Below, piece by piece: positions 26,948 through 35,718 of a stretch of DNA of 64,000 nt (positions are counted from its first letter, which is position 1; the number at the start of each line of letters is the position of its first letter). The DNA is taken from positions 1 to 64,000 of the forward strand of contig DATGQE010000099.1 of NCBI GenBank assembly GCA_035304345.1, given 5' to 3'. The notes beneath the pieces were generated by a model, which worked only from the letters and a program-made list of their open reading frames with translations, did no database searches and was not told the DNA's origin. Both the position numbers and the translations under genes were made by a program. The DNA is from IDS-8 sp035304345 (GTDB lineage Bacteria; Pseudomonadota; Gammaproteobacteria; Steroidobacterales; Woeseiaceae).

Positions 26948-27250
26948 ATGAAAACACCGACAGGGAACACGTTGCTCGCCGCCGGCGTGCTTGCCGCACT
27001 GTCTTTTCCGGCATTGTCGCAGCAGCAACAGCCGCAAGCTCCGATGAGCTTCTTCGTCACGAGTGTGGGCATTGGCGATGGCGGCAACTGGACGAGCAAC
27101 AGTTTCGGCGCCGCGATCGTCGGTCATCACGACCGACTTGGCGGCCCGAGCGCGTCGTGGAACGCGGTGCACTCGACGAGAAGCTGCAGCCAGGAGGATC
27201 TCGTCGCGACCGGCGGCGCCGGGCTTTTCTACTGCTTCGCAATCGACTAG
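26948..27250 (+). CDS. Small secreted protein, apparently missing its conserved central region
   Basis: A 100-residue protein with a clear signal peptide (MKTPTGNTLLAAGVLAAL, cleavage near ALSQ) and a GGAGGAAA ribosome-binding site. The mature protein reads MSFFVTSVGIGDGGN and then WTSNSFGAAIVGHHDRLGG, ending GGAGLFYCFAID. From memory of the family, full-length homologues are near 200 residues and have about a hundred residues (starting LGGLEGADAHCQ and ending near CGNW) between these two parts. If so, this copy carries an in-frame internal deletion joined at a shared GN. Signal, start and both ends remain intact, so it may still be expressed. Function of the family is unknown. Confidence 0.7.
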   Translation: MKTPTGNTLLAAGVLAALSFPALSQQQQPQAPMSFFVTSVGIGDGGNWTSNSFGAAIVGHHDRLGGPSASWNAVHSTRSCSQEDLVATGGAGLFYCFAID

Positions 27251-27267
27251 GCCACGCGGCCCTGGCG

Positions 27268-27291
27268 CCGGTGCCCCCCAGCGGGCACCGG
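27268..27291. terminator. GC-rich stem-loop after the small secreted protein gene
   Basis: CCGGTGCCC (27268-27276) and GGGCACCGG (27283-27291) form a perfect 9-bp stem with a 6-nt loop, 18 bp after the stop codon at 27250. No U-tract follows, so intrinsic termination is uncertain; it may instead protect the 3' end of the short transcript. Confidence 0.4.
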
Positions 27292-27432
27292 TGCTCCCCC
27301 GGGCCACTGGCACAGCCCGTGACCGGGCAGCACCGGCGGGGCGCGCCCTGCCCGGGCGGGCAGGATTTTATGGCGCCCCGGGTGATTGCACGGCCAAGTT
27401 TATGCACGGGCGGGCGTGGCGCACCGGCCAAT

Positions 27433-27447
27433 GGCATAGCCTATGCC
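27433..27447. promoter_or_regulatory. 15-bp perfect palindrome upstream of S10 operon
   Basis: GGCATAG-C-CTATGCC is a perfect inverted repeat centred 55 bp before the start codon at 27495. Related sequences, CGCATAGCCAATGCC at 34338-34352 and GGCATAACAATTGCGC at 34411-34426, precede the aminotransferase gene. Size and symmetry fit a dimeric regulator's operator. The regulator is not identified; the Lrp-family protein is one candidate. Confidence 0.4.
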
Positions 27448-27494
27448 GGCGGGACCTCCTAGGATGATCCGCACGTCATGCCTGCCCGAGTTCC

Positions 27495-28976
27495 ATGCGC
27501 ACCGGAAACCTGCTGAAACTCCCGATCCCTGCGGTCGCCGCCGTGCTCGCCCTCGCGTTCGCCGCTCCCGTTCCTGCGGCCGATGCCGGGGTCCGCGAGC
27601 CGGTCGTGACGCGCCACGAGGGTGTGTTCAACGGCCAGGTCGTACGCTACCGCGCCGTCGTCTCGGAGCTCGTCGTGCCGGATGCGGACGGCAATCCGGG
27701 CGCGGCGATCGTGAGCACGGCCTACCTCGCGGAGAACCCGGCAAACGGTCCGCGCCGTCCCGTGCTGTTCGCGTTCAACGGCGGTCCCATTTCGCCGTCG
27801 GCCTACCTGCACATGGGCATGCTCGGGCCGCGGCGGGTGCACGTGCCCGACGATCTCTCGGCGGACCCCGCGAGCTTCGAGGTCGTGGACAACGCCTATA
27901 CCCTGCTCGACGTCGCCGACATCGTGTTCTTCGACCCGGCCGGCACCGGCTTCAGCCGGGTCGTGGACGGCAAGAACCCGCGCGATTACTTCTCGGTCGT
28001 GGCCGACGGGCAGCAGACGGCGGCGTTCGTCACGGAATGGCTGCGCGCCAACGGCCGGGAAAGCTCGCCCGCGTGGCTGTTCGGCGAGAGTTACGGGACG
28101 ATGCGGGCGGCAGAGGCGGCGCGCCAGCTCGCGGAAGCGGGACGCTCGCTCGCCGGCGTCGTGCTGTTCGGGCAGGCGCTCAACATCATCGAGTTCTCGC
28201 AGCGGCCGGGCAACATCGTGAGCTACGTCGTGTCGCTGCCGACGCTGACCGCGCTCGGTTTGTACCACGGCAAGGTCGACGCGCGCGGCCGCGACCTCGA
28301 GACGCTGCTCGCGGAATCGGCGCGCTACGCGCGTACCGAGTACCTCGAGGCCCTGTTCCTGGGCAGCGCGCTCGAGCCGCGCGACCGGGCACGCGTCGCG
28401 CGGCGGCTCGAGGAGCTCTCGGGCATTCCGGCGGATTTCTACCTCGCGAACGGCCTCCGGATCACCAAGGAGCGTTATCGCACCGAGCTGCTCAAGGACC
28501 GTAACCTCATCCTCGGGCGCAACGACGGCCGCTACGCGGCACCGGTGACGGAGGCGGGGAATGCATTCGATCCGTCCGGGGTCGTGCCCGACGCCTACCT
28601 CCGCGCCTTCCGCGAGCACCTGCGCGAGTTTCTCGGCATCGACTGGGACGAGGAGTACGTCGCGCGGTCGCCGGTCAAGGGGCTCGAGGACTGGAGCTGG
28701 GGCGCCACGAGCCCGTTCTCCGACTGGCCGTACATGCAGCTCATCTCGGTCGCGATGGAGAAGAATCCCGAGTTCCGCGTGCTGGTCGCGAACGGGATCC
28801 ACGACACGTCCACGACGATCGGCGCCGCGGAATACGCCGTCCGCCAGTCCGGCTGGCCGGAAGAGCGCACCCGCCTCGAGTTCTACGTCGGCGGGCACAT
28901 GGCCTACTCCATCGAGTCCACGCTCGAGGAGATGACCGACGACCTGCGGGAGCTGCTCGCGGGGGCGGCAAATTGA
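27495..28976 (+). CDS. S10-family serine carboxypeptidase-like peptidase, secreted (paralogue 2)
   Basis: A 493-residue exported peptidase with a signal peptide to about residue 30. The nucleophile is Ser199 in GESYGT, with Asp in NGIHDTSTT and His in VGGHMAY. The oxyanion loop reads FNGGPISPS, where the paralogues have GGPGS or GGPGA; the loss of a glycine just after GGP could alter the acyl pocket. It is the first gene of a tight operon: its TGA overlaps the TTG start of the amidohydrolase gene. No clear Shine-Dalgarno precedes the ATG. Expected role is C-terminal trimming of peptides in the periplasm. Confidence 0.88.
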   Translation: MRTGNLLKLPIPAVAAVLALAFAAPVPAADAGVREPVVTRHEGVFNGQVVRYRAVVSELVVPDADGNPGAAIVSTAYLAENPANGPRRPVLFAFNGGPISPSAYLHMGMLGPRRVHVPDDLSADPASFEVVDNAYTLLDVADIVFFDPAGTGFSRVVDGKNPRDYFSVVADGQQTAAFVTEWLRANGRESSPAWLFGESYGTMRAAEAARQLAEAGRSLAGVVLFGQALNIIEFSQRPGNIVSYVVSLPTLTALGLYHGKVDARGRDLETLLAESARYARTEYLEALFLGSALEPRDRARVARRLEELSGIPADFYLANGLRITKERYRTELLKDRNLILGRNDGRYAAPVTEAGNAFDPSGVVPDAYLRAFREHLREFLGIDWDEEYVARSPVKGLEDWSWGATSPFSDWPYMQLISVAMEKNPEFRVLVANGIHDTSTTIGAAEYAVRQSGWPEERTRLEFYVGGHMAYSIESTLEEMTDDLRELLAGAAN

Positions 28977-31003
28977 TCCGCCTCGCGACGCTCGCGCTCG
29001 TGGCGCTCGGCGGTGCCGCGGTCGCGGCGCCCGCGGCGGAGCGATTCTCCGTCGTCAGCAACGGTGAGGTAGTCGGGTACGTCGCCGCGGCAACCGAGGG
29101 CGCGACGACGACGATCGATTACTACGTCGACAACAACGGCCGCGGCCCCAAGCATCGTGAAACGATCGCGCTCGATAGGAACGGCTTCCCCGTCGCCTGG
29201 AACATCGAGGGCACGTCGCTCATGGGCGGGCCGGTGGAAGAGAGCTTCCGCTACGCCGACGGACGCGCCCGCTGGAAGAGCCAGGCGGACGAGGGAGAGG
29301 TCGCGGCCGACGAGCCCCCGCTGTACGTCGCGAACGACGGCAGCCCCTGGGCGGCCGGCCTGTATGCGCGCGTCCTGCGCGGGACGCCGGCAGGCACGAT
29401 GCCCGTGCTGCCGGGCGGCTCGCTGTCGCTCGAGGCGGTGCGCGAGCTGGAGCTCGGCGAGGGCGAGGCGGCGGTGCGGGTGACCGTGTACCGGCTCGGC
29501 GGCGTGGACCTCGCGCCCGAGCTCGTCATGCTGGATGCCGACGACCGCCTGTTCGCGACCTTCGGCGCGACCTCGCTCGTCGTACGCGAGGGCTACGAGG
29601 CGCTCGGCCCGTCGATCCTCGCGCTCGGGCGGGAGCTTCAGGGCGAGCACGCGCGCAAGCTCGCCGCGGAGCTCGCGCATCGTTTCGACGTGCCGCTGCG
29701 CATCGAGAACGTGCGCGTGTTCGATCCGGAGAGCGGCAAAACGGGCCCGCCGGCGACGGTCCTCGTCGAAGGCGAGCGCATCGCGCAGGTGCTCGCGGCG
29801 GATGCTCCCGCTGCCGGCGGGGAGGTCGTCATCGACGGCGAGGGCGGAACGCTCGTGCCCGGCCTGCACGACATGCATTCGCACAGCTCGTTGCGCTCCG
29901 GCCTGTTCTACCTGGCCGCCGGGGTGACCGCGGTCCGCGACATGGGGAACCGCAACGATTTCCTCGGCGACCTGATGCGCCGGATCGAGGCAGGCGAGGT
30001 CGCCGGCCCGCGCATCACGCCGGCCGGTTTCATCGAAGGCCGGAGTGAGCATTCGGCCCGCCACGGTTTCGTCATCGAGTCGCTGGACGAAGGCCTGGAC
30101 GCGGTCCGCTGGTACGCGGAGCGGGGCTACTGGCAGATCAAGATCTACAACTCGATGAACCCGGACTGGGTCGACGAGCTGGCGGCCGAAGCGCACCGCC
30201 TCGGCCTCGGGGTGACGGGGCACGTGCCGGCGTTCACGACGCCGGACGCGATGATCGCCGCCGGCTACGACGAGATCGCGCACATCAACCAGCTCATGCT
30301 CGGCTGGCTGCTGGCGCCGCACGAGGATACGCGCACGCCGCTGCGCCTCACCGGGATGGCGCGTGCGGCCGACCTCGACCTGCGCTCCGACAAGGTGCGC
30401 CGCACCGTCGCGCTGATGCGGGAGCGCGGTATCGCGCAGGACACGACCGCGGTCATCCTCGAGCGGCTGATGCTGAGCCGCGCCGGCACGGTCGCCCCGG
30501 GTGACCGGGCCTACCTCGATCACATGCCGATCGGGTACCAGCGCTACCGCAAGCGGAGCTTCGTCGACATTCCGGACGAGCAGACCGACCGGCAGTACCG
30601 CGAGGCGTTTCGCCGCATACTGGACACCATCGCGCTCCTGTACGAGCAGGGCATCACGCTCCTGCCCGGCACGGACGACGGCACCGGCTTCACCGTGCAT
30701 CGTGAGCTCGAGCTCTATGTCGAAGCCGGGCTCGCGCCCGCCGAGGTGCTCAGGATCGCGACGCTCGGCACCGAGGAGTACCTGGGCCGCGCCGATTCGC
30801 TGGGCTCGATCGAGCCGGGCAAGCTGGCCGACTTCTTCCTCGTGGCCGGCGACCCGACCGCCGACATCCGCGCGATCCGGCGCCCGCGGCTCGTGGTCAA
30901 GGGAGGCGTCGTGTACTTCCCGAACGAGATCTACGCGGCGCTCGACATCCGCCCGTTCACCGATCCGCCTCCCCTGCGGCGCCCCGCGGAGGTCGCGCCG
31001 TGA
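28973..31003 (+). CDS. Amidohydrolase-superfamily enzyme with a novel N-terminal domain, secreted
   Basis: A 676-residue protein starting at TTG 28973 within the upstream stop (TTGA overlap). A signal peptide covers residues 1-22. Residues about 25-225 form a beta-rich domain (VVSNGEVVGYV, VDNNGRGPKH, YVANDGSPWAAGLY) that I do not recognise as any named family. The C-terminal half is a metal-dependent amidohydrolase barrel: HDMHSHS with the metal-binding HxH, a Lys in QIKIYN, His in TGHVPAF and IAHINQ, and the catalytic Asp in GTDDGTG. Related enzymes hydrolyse Xaa-Pro or Xaa-Lys/Arg dipeptides, or imidazolonepropionate-like amides. It is a close paralogue of the protein at 46610-48664. Confidence 0.87.
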   Translation: MIRLATLALVALGGAAVAAPAAERFSVVSNGEVVGYVAAATEGATTTIDYYVDNNGRGPKHRETIALDRNGFPVAWNIEGTSLMGGPVEESFRYADGRARWKSQADEGEVAADEPPLYVANDGSPWAAGLYARVLRGTPAGTMPVLPGGSLSLEAVRELELGEGEAAVRVTVYRLGGVDLAPELVMLDADDRLFATFGATSLVVREGYEALGPSILALGRELQGEHARKLAAELAHRFDVPLRIENVRVFDPESGKTGPPATVLVEGERIAQVLAADAPAAGGEVVIDGEGGTLVPGLHDMHSHSSLRSGLFYLAAGVTAVRDMGNRNDFLGDLMRRIEAGEVAGPRITPAGFIEGRSEHSARHGFVIESLDEGLDAVRWYAERGYWQIKIYNSMNPDWVDELAAEAHRLGLGVTGHVPAFTTPDAMIAAGYDEIAHINQLMLGWLLAPHEDTRTPLRLTGMARAADLDLRSDKVRRTVALMRERGIAQDTTAVILERLMLSRAGTVAPGDRAYLDHMPIGYQRYRKRSFVDIPDEQTDRQYREAFRRILDTIALLYEQGITLLPGTDDGTGFTVHRELELYVEAGLAPAEVLRIATLGTEEYLGRADSLGSIEPGKLADFFLVAGDPTADIRAIRRPRLVVKGGVVYFPNEIYAALDIRPFTDPPPLRRPAEVAP

Positions 31004-31446
31004 CCTGGCGCGTTGCCGCGTGTGTGCTCGCGTGCGCGCTCTTCACCGCCTGCGCGGGAACGCCCGCCGGCTCGCCGGCCGTCGAGCACTACGTGCGCGA
31101 AGGCTCGCGCGCACCGTTCTCGCCGGTGGTGCGCGTCGGCGACGTGCTCTACCTGTCCGGGCAGATCGGCGCGCGCCCGGACGGCACGCTGCCTGACAGC
31201 CTGGCCGAGCAGACGCGGCTCGCGATGGAGAACATCGAGGCGGCGCTCGCGCTCGCCGGCGCCGGGCTCGAGGACGTGTTCAAGTGCACGGTGATGCTCG
31301 ACGACATGTCGCAATGGGCGGAGTTCAACCCCGTGTACCTGGGTTACTTCACGCCGGGCAGGCTGCCGGCACGCAGCGCGTTCGGCACGAACGGCCTCGC
31401 GCTCGGCGCGCTGGTCGAGATCGAGTGCCTGGCGCACGCGCGCTGA
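31000..31446 (+). CDS. RidA/YjgF-family lipoprotein
   Basis: A 148-residue protein of the RidA superfamily, which hydrolyses reactive enamine/imine intermediates released by PLP enzymes acting on amino acids. The core motifs VRVGDVLYLSGQIG, the central DVFKCTVML and the C-terminal ARSAFGTNGLALGALVEIE with its conserved arginine are present. Unusually it has a signal with a candidate lipobox (LFTACAG), so this copy would be a periplasmic lipoprotein. It starts at GTG 31000 in a GTGA overlap with the amidohydrolase stop. Its place among secreted peptidases and PLP enzymes, one of them Tat-exported, suggests imine chemistry in the periplasm. Confidence 0.88.
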   Translation: MTWRVAACVLACALFTACAGTPAGSPAVEHYVREGSRAPFSPVVRVGDVLYLSGQIGARPDGTLPDSLAEQTRLAMENIEAALALAGAGLEDVFKCTVMLDDMSQWAEFNPVYLGYFTPGRLPARSAFGTNGLALGALVEIECLAHAR

Positions 31447-31459
31447 TCGGGGCCTCGTG

Positions 31460-32971
31460 ATGACGCTGCACAGGTTTCTCGCCGCCGTCCTGGTTGGTCT
31501 CTGTATCGCCTGCACGGAGACGGCCGGGGCGGCGGCGAATCCCGAGGGAGCCGAGCACACGCCCTACCGGCACACGGTCGAGCGTGCGGGGCGCTTCGGC
31601 GGCGAAGCCGTCAGGTACCGCGCCATCGTCGCCGAGACGTTCCTCGAGGACGAGTCCGGCAAACCGACGGCCAGCATCGTCTCGATCAGTTACGTGCGCA
31701 CCGACGGGAGGCGCAATGCCGAGCGGCCGGTGATCTTCGTCTTCAACGGTGGTCCCGGTTCCGCGTCGTTGTGGATGCACATGGGCTTCGCGGGCCCGCG
31801 GCGGGTGGATTTCGGCGACGACATCCGGCCCGAGACCGCGCCGCCGTTCCGGCTCGCGGACAGCGAGGAGTCCCTGCTCGACGTCGCGGATCTCGTGTTC
31901 TTCGACCCGCCCGGTACCGGCTTCAGCCGCATCCTCCCCGACGGCAAGCCGGAGCAGTACTACGGCGTGCAGCAGGACGCCCGGGCGACCGTCGATTTCA
32001 TCCGCTCCTGGATCCGCGAGCACGGCCGCTGGAACTCGCCGCGTTTCCTGATGGGCGAGAGCTACGGGACGATTCGCGCGGCGGTGGTCGCGAAGCTGCT
32101 CGCCGGCGGCCCGTTCGGCACCGGCCGGATGGACGGCATCACGCTGAACGGCGTCATCCTGCTGGGCCAGGCGATGGACATGCGCGGTGCCGGGCGCGAC
32201 CTCCGTTACGTCAACTCGCTGCCCTCGCTCGCCGCGACCGCGTGGTACCACGGCAGGGTCGACCGCGAGGGGACGTCGCTCACGGCGCACGTCGAGGCTG
32301 CGCGGCGCTTCGCCGCCCGCGAGTACCGGGATGCGCTGTTCGCCGGCTGGGACCTCGACGAGGCCGCGCGACGCCGCGTGGCCGACCGCCTGTCCGCGCT
32401 CATCGGCATTCCCGCGCCCGAGCTCGTCGAGCGCAACCTGCGCATGTCGAACGGCGAGTTCGCGGAACGGCTGCTCGCGAGCGCAGGGCAGGAGGTCGGC
32501 ATGTACGACAGCCGTTTCGTGCTGCCGCTCGCGGGCGACGGCGACGACCCGGTCGCGGACGATCCCGCGATGGGACAGTACGTGCCCGGCTACGTCGCCG
32601 CCGTCAACCTGTACCTGAGAGGCGAGCTGGGCGTGCAGCTCGACCGCGACTACGACGCCATCGAGTTCCGCCGCGTCAACGCGCGCTGGGATTACGGGCA
32701 GGGCGGACCGGGGAACTACGCCGAGGACCTCGCGGTCGCGGCCCGCCGCAACCCGGCGCTGCGCGTCTTCGTCGGCACGGGTTGGTACGACCTCGTGACG
32801 ACGGTCGGTTCCGCGGAGTACACGCTCGCCCACTCCGGCATCGAGCGCGAGCGCGTGCGCTTCCGCCATTACGAGTCCGGGCACATGCCCTATCTCGGGC
32901 CCGACAGCCGGCGCGCGCTCGCGCACGACCTGCGGCGTTTCGTCAGGGGCGAGTTGCCGCCCGCGGACTGA
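31460..32971 (+). CDS. S10-family serine carboxypeptidase-like peptidase, secreted (paralogue 3)
   Basis: A 503-residue exported peptidase. The N-terminus MTLHRFLAAVLVGLCIAC could be a lipoprotein signal (cysteine after IA) or a plain signal peptide. Active-site blocks are FNGGPGSAS, the nucleophile in MGESYGT, Asp in GTGWYDLVTT and His in YESGHMPYL. It lies 13 bp after the RidA gene in the same operon; a GTG at 31457 directly precedes the ATG and could also be used. It closely matches paralogue 4 (45052-46578) over the segments LLDVADLVFFDP and ATAWYHG. Confidence 0.88.
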   Translation: MTLHRFLAAVLVGLCIACTETAGAAANPEGAEHTPYRHTVERAGRFGGEAVRYRAIVAETFLEDESGKPTASIVSISYVRTDGRRNAERPVIFVFNGGPGSASLWMHMGFAGPRRVDFGDDIRPETAPPFRLADSEESLLDVADLVFFDPPGTGFSRILPDGKPEQYYGVQQDARATVDFIRSWIREHGRWNSPRFLMGESYGTIRAAVVAKLLAGGPFGTGRMDGITLNGVILLGQAMDMRGAGRDLRYVNSLPSLAATAWYHGRVDREGTSLTAHVEAARRFAAREYRDALFAGWDLDEAARRRVADRLSALIGIPAPELVERNLRMSNGEFAERLLASAGQEVGMYDSRFVLPLAGDGDDPVADDPAMGQYVPGYVAAVNLYLRGELGVQLDRDYDAIEFRRVNARWDYGQGGPGNYAEDLAVAARRNPALRVFVGTGWYDLVTTVGSAEYTLAHSGIERERVRFRHYESGHMPYLGPDSRRALAHDLRRFVRGELPPAD

Positions 32972-32979
32972 GCGAACCC

Positions 32980-34323
32980 ATGGCGAACAATTCCATTGCA
33001 CGAGCACGGCCGGCGGCAGCCGGCGCGCTGCGCGAGCGCGTGGGACTTGCGGGGGTCGTCATGTTCGGCGCCGGGACCGCGATCGGCGTCTCGATCTTCA
33101 CCGTGCTCGCCCCCACCGCCCAGATCGCGGGCTCGGGCCTGCTCGTGGCCGTGCTGCTCGCAGCGGTGCCGATGATCCTGTTCGCCGTGGTCTACGGCTT
33201 CATGAGCTCGGCCGTGCCGCGCTCCGGCGCTTCGTTCGAGTGGCCGACGCGTTTCGTGCATCCGCTCGTCGGTTTCATGATCGCGTGGCTGCGGATCGTC
33301 GGGAACGTCGGCGTGATGACGGTGCTCACGACGGTGCTGATCGATTACGTCGGCGCGGCGATTCCGGTGCCCGCGACCGCGGCGAAAGTCGTGCTGATCA
33401 CGGCGATATTCGCGATCAACTACGTCGGCGTCGCCGCTGCCGCGCGCGCGCAGATCGTGATGATGACCGTGCTGCTGGTCGCGCTCGGTGTGTTCGTCGC
33501 CAGCGGCACTCCCCACGTCGAGCTGTCGGTCATCGGCAATCCGCTCGCGGTCGGCTGGCCCGCGATCTTCGCGGCGGTGCCGCTCATGATCAGCCTGTTC
33601 CTCGGCATCGAGTCGGCGACGGAGATCGGGGAAGAGGTGCGCAACGCGCGGCGGACGATCCCGCTCGGGATCGCGCTCGCCGTCGGGCTGACTGCCGCGG
33701 TCTACCTGCTCGTGTCCTTCGTGACGCTCGGGCTGCTCGGCCCGGAGCGGCTGGCGGCGAGCACGGCGCCGCTGCTCGAGGCCGCGCAGGTGCCGCTCGG
33801 CACGCTCGCGACGCCGATCATGCTGGGCGCGGCCGCGGTCGCCATCCTGAAGACGATGAACTCCTCGGGTCTCGTCTTCTCCCGTTTCCTGTTCGCGATG
33901 GGGCGCTCGGGAGCGCTGCCGCTGGTCATGGGCCGCGTGCACCCGCGCTTCGGCACGCCGCACGTCGCGATCATCGTGGCGTGGCTGGCCTGCCTTAGCG
34001 GTCTGCTCATGCCGTCGAACCTCGTATTCCTGCTGCTCGCCGTGAACATCCCGACGATGCTCAAGTACCTCGCCTCGTCGTGGTCGGCCGTGCGGCTCGT
34101 GAACCGGCACCCGGAGCTGCACGCCGCGGCGGCGCTCGCGTTTCGCGCCTCCACCGTGCGCATGACCGCGTGGGCCGCGATCCTGTGCGGCGCCGGGATC
34201 ATCGTGGCGGGCCTCGGCGCCGACTGGCGGCCGTACGCGCTCATCGGGACGTGGGGCGTCGCCGGGCTCGCGTGGTGGTTCGTCCGGGCGCGGCGGACGG
34301 CCCCGGGCGGCGCCGCCGCGTGA
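32980..34323 (+). CDS. APC-superfamily amino-acid permease
   Basis: A 447-residue inner-membrane transporter with about 12 hydrophobic segments. Helix 1 carries the APC signature (GVVMFGAGTAIGVSIFTVL, the unwound G-x-G type substrate site), and a later segment reads FLGIESATEIGEEVRNARRTIP, the usual Glu-containing loop of amino-acid permeases. It starts 8 bp after the upstream S10 gene and closes the peptidase-amidohydrolase-RidA-peptidase operon, so it probably brings the freed amino acids into the cytoplasm. The substrate cannot be read from the sequence. Confidence 0.9.
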   Translation: MANNSIARARPAAAGALRERVGLAGVVMFGAGTAIGVSIFTVLAPTAQIAGSGLLVAVLLAAVPMILFAVVYGFMSSAVPRSGASFEWPTRFVHPLVGFMIAWLRIVGNVGVMTVLTTVLIDYVGAAIPVPATAAKVVLITAIFAINYVGVAAAARAQIVMMTVLLVALGVFVASGTPHVELSVIGNPLAVGWPAIFAAVPLMISLFLGIESATEIGEEVRNARRTIPLGIALAVGLTAAVYLLVSFVTLGLLGPERLAASTAPLLEAAQVPLGTLATPIMLGAAAVAILKTMNSSGLVFSRFLFAMGRSGALPLVMGRVHPRFGTPHVAIIVAWLACLSGLLMPSNLVFLLLAVNIPTMLKYLASSWSAVRLVNRHPELHAAAALAFRASTVRMTAWAAILCGAGIIVAGLGADWRPYALIGTWGVAGLAWWFVRARRTAPGGAAA

Positions 34324-34474
34324 CCGGCGGAGCCCGTCGCATAGCCAATGCCGCCGCCATGGGGGCGGAGCAGCGGTTTATGCAGCGCACGTGCGACGCA
34401 CCCCGACAGGGGCATAACAATTGCGCGCCAAATGGGCGAATTTTTGCGCTTGTGAACGGACCTGGAGCAGTGCG

Positions 34475-35662
34475 GTGAGACCCGAGCCGATTGTGGTCAC
34501 CACCGGGATGGGAGGCGAGGCCTATGCCCAATGGGTGCGGCGCGCCATTCGCAAGGCCGTTGCTTCGCGCGGCTCCGCGATCCCGCTGTTCGACAGCTCG
34601 GTCGAGGAACCGACGGAGCTTCTGAGGCGCACGATCATGGCGGGCTTCGCGCGCCCGATCACCTCGCGCTACCAGAGCGTCTTCGTCAACGGCAACCCTT
34701 ACGTCGTCGAAACCCTGGCCGCCCGCTACGGCGTGCCCGAGGACCGCATCCTGTGCACGACCGGCGCCACCAGCGCGCTGTCGCTCGTCTACCGCGCCTA
34801 TCTCTCGCCCGGCGATCGCGTGCTCGTGGAGACGCCGGGCTTCGACCTGTTCGCGGACATCGCCCGCTCGCTCGGCGTGGCAGTCGATTTCTTTCCGCGT
34901 CCCGCGCCGCGGTTCGGCATCGACCCGCAAGACATCGCGGCGCGGCTGCGGCCCGGGACGCGGCTGGTCGTCCTCAGCAACCTGCACAACCCGTCGGGCA
35001 TGCTCCTCACCGACGCGGATCTCGCCTCACTCGCCGCCGCGCTCGCCGGACGCGACGTCAGGATCGTCGTCGACGAGGTGTACGGCGACTACGCCGACTC
35101 GACGGCGCGGCCGGGTTCCGCCGTGCGCCTGTCGGAGGATTTCATCGCCATCAACAGCCTCACCAAGATCTATGGGCTGAGCACCCTGCGTTGCGGCTGG
35201 GTCGTCGCGCATCCCGACGTGCTCGCACCCGTGCGGCGGGTCAGCGATCACTTCGAGTTCGGCGTCTCCAAGCTCGCGCACGCGGTCGCTGCGCTGATCC
35301 TCGAGGACAGCGACGAGTTCGACCGGAACTCGCGCGACGTGCTGGCGGCGGCGCGGCCGGTCATCGAGCGCTTTTTCGCGAGCTGGGTCGCGGAAGGGCT
35401 GGTCGAGGGTGAGCTTCCCGAGTTCGGCTGTATCTCGTTCCCGAAGCTCGTCGGCATCCACGACACCCAGGCGTTCTCGGCCTGGCTCGCCGATCGCTCG
35501 GGCGTCATCGTCGCGCCGGGCGAGTTCTTCGGCGCTCCCGGCCACGTCCGCATCGGGCATGCGCACCCGCCCGACGTGCTGGAGCGCGGGCTCGCCCAGC
35601 TCACCGAGGGCCTGCGCGCGTATCGCGCCGACTCGAAGATTCGCGGTTCGGGCTCGCGCTGA
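34475..35662 (+). CDS. Fold-type I aminotransferase (class I/II, PLP-dependent)
   Basis: A 395-residue PLP enzyme. The Schiff-base lysine is in SLTKIYGLSTLRCGW, with an upstream Asn in SNLHNPSGMLL and Asp/Tyr in VVDEVYGDY, all classical aspartate-aminotransferase-fold contacts. The C-terminal GHVRIGHAH supplies the arginine that binds the substrate carboxylate. The GTG at 34475 is chosen because GGAG lies eight bases upstream; an earlier in-frame TTG at 34421 would add a basic, non-conserved leader. No signal is present, so it is cytoplasmic. It would transaminate an amino acid imported by the adjoining permease. The 151-bp gap before it holds two copies of the GCATA-type operator-like sequence. 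Confidence 0.9.
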   Translation: MRPEPIVVTTGMGGEAYAQWVRRAIRKAVASRGSAIPLFDSSVEEPTELLRRTIMAGFARPITSRYQSVFVNGNPYVVETLAARYGVPEDRILCTTGATSALSLVYRAYLSPGDRVLVETPGFDLFADIARSLGVAVDFFPRPAPRFGIDPQDIAARLRPGTRLVVLSNLHNPSGMLLTDADLASLAAALAGRDVRIVVDEVYGDYADSTARPGSAVRLSEDFIAINSLTKIYGLSTLRCGWVVAHPDVLAPVRRVSDHFEFGVSKLAHAVAALILEDSDEFDRNSRDVLAAARPVIERFFASWVAEGLVEGELPEFGCISFPKLVGIHDTQAFSAWLADRSGVIVAPGEFFGAPGHVRIGHAHPPDVLERGLAQLTEGLRAYRADSKIRGSGSR

Positions 35663-35718
35663 GCCGCGCGGGCGAACGAGGTTCATTCCTGGCTCGGTGG
35701 CACCGCCTTCCTGCCGCC

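Noticed and set aside
27300..27330. Sigma-54 promoter (TGGCAC followed by a TGC element) before the S10 operon
   Set aside because: TGGCAC is present near 27305, but no TTGC element occurs at the required distance.
27268..27447. CRISPR-like or repeat array after the small secreted protein
   Set aside because: There is one hairpin and one palindrome, not a series of equal repeats with spacers.
34338..34426. Possible small RNA in the gap before the aminotransferase gene
   Set aside because: The symmetrical GCATA-type blocks are better explained as operators. No promoter-terminator pair defines a transcript.
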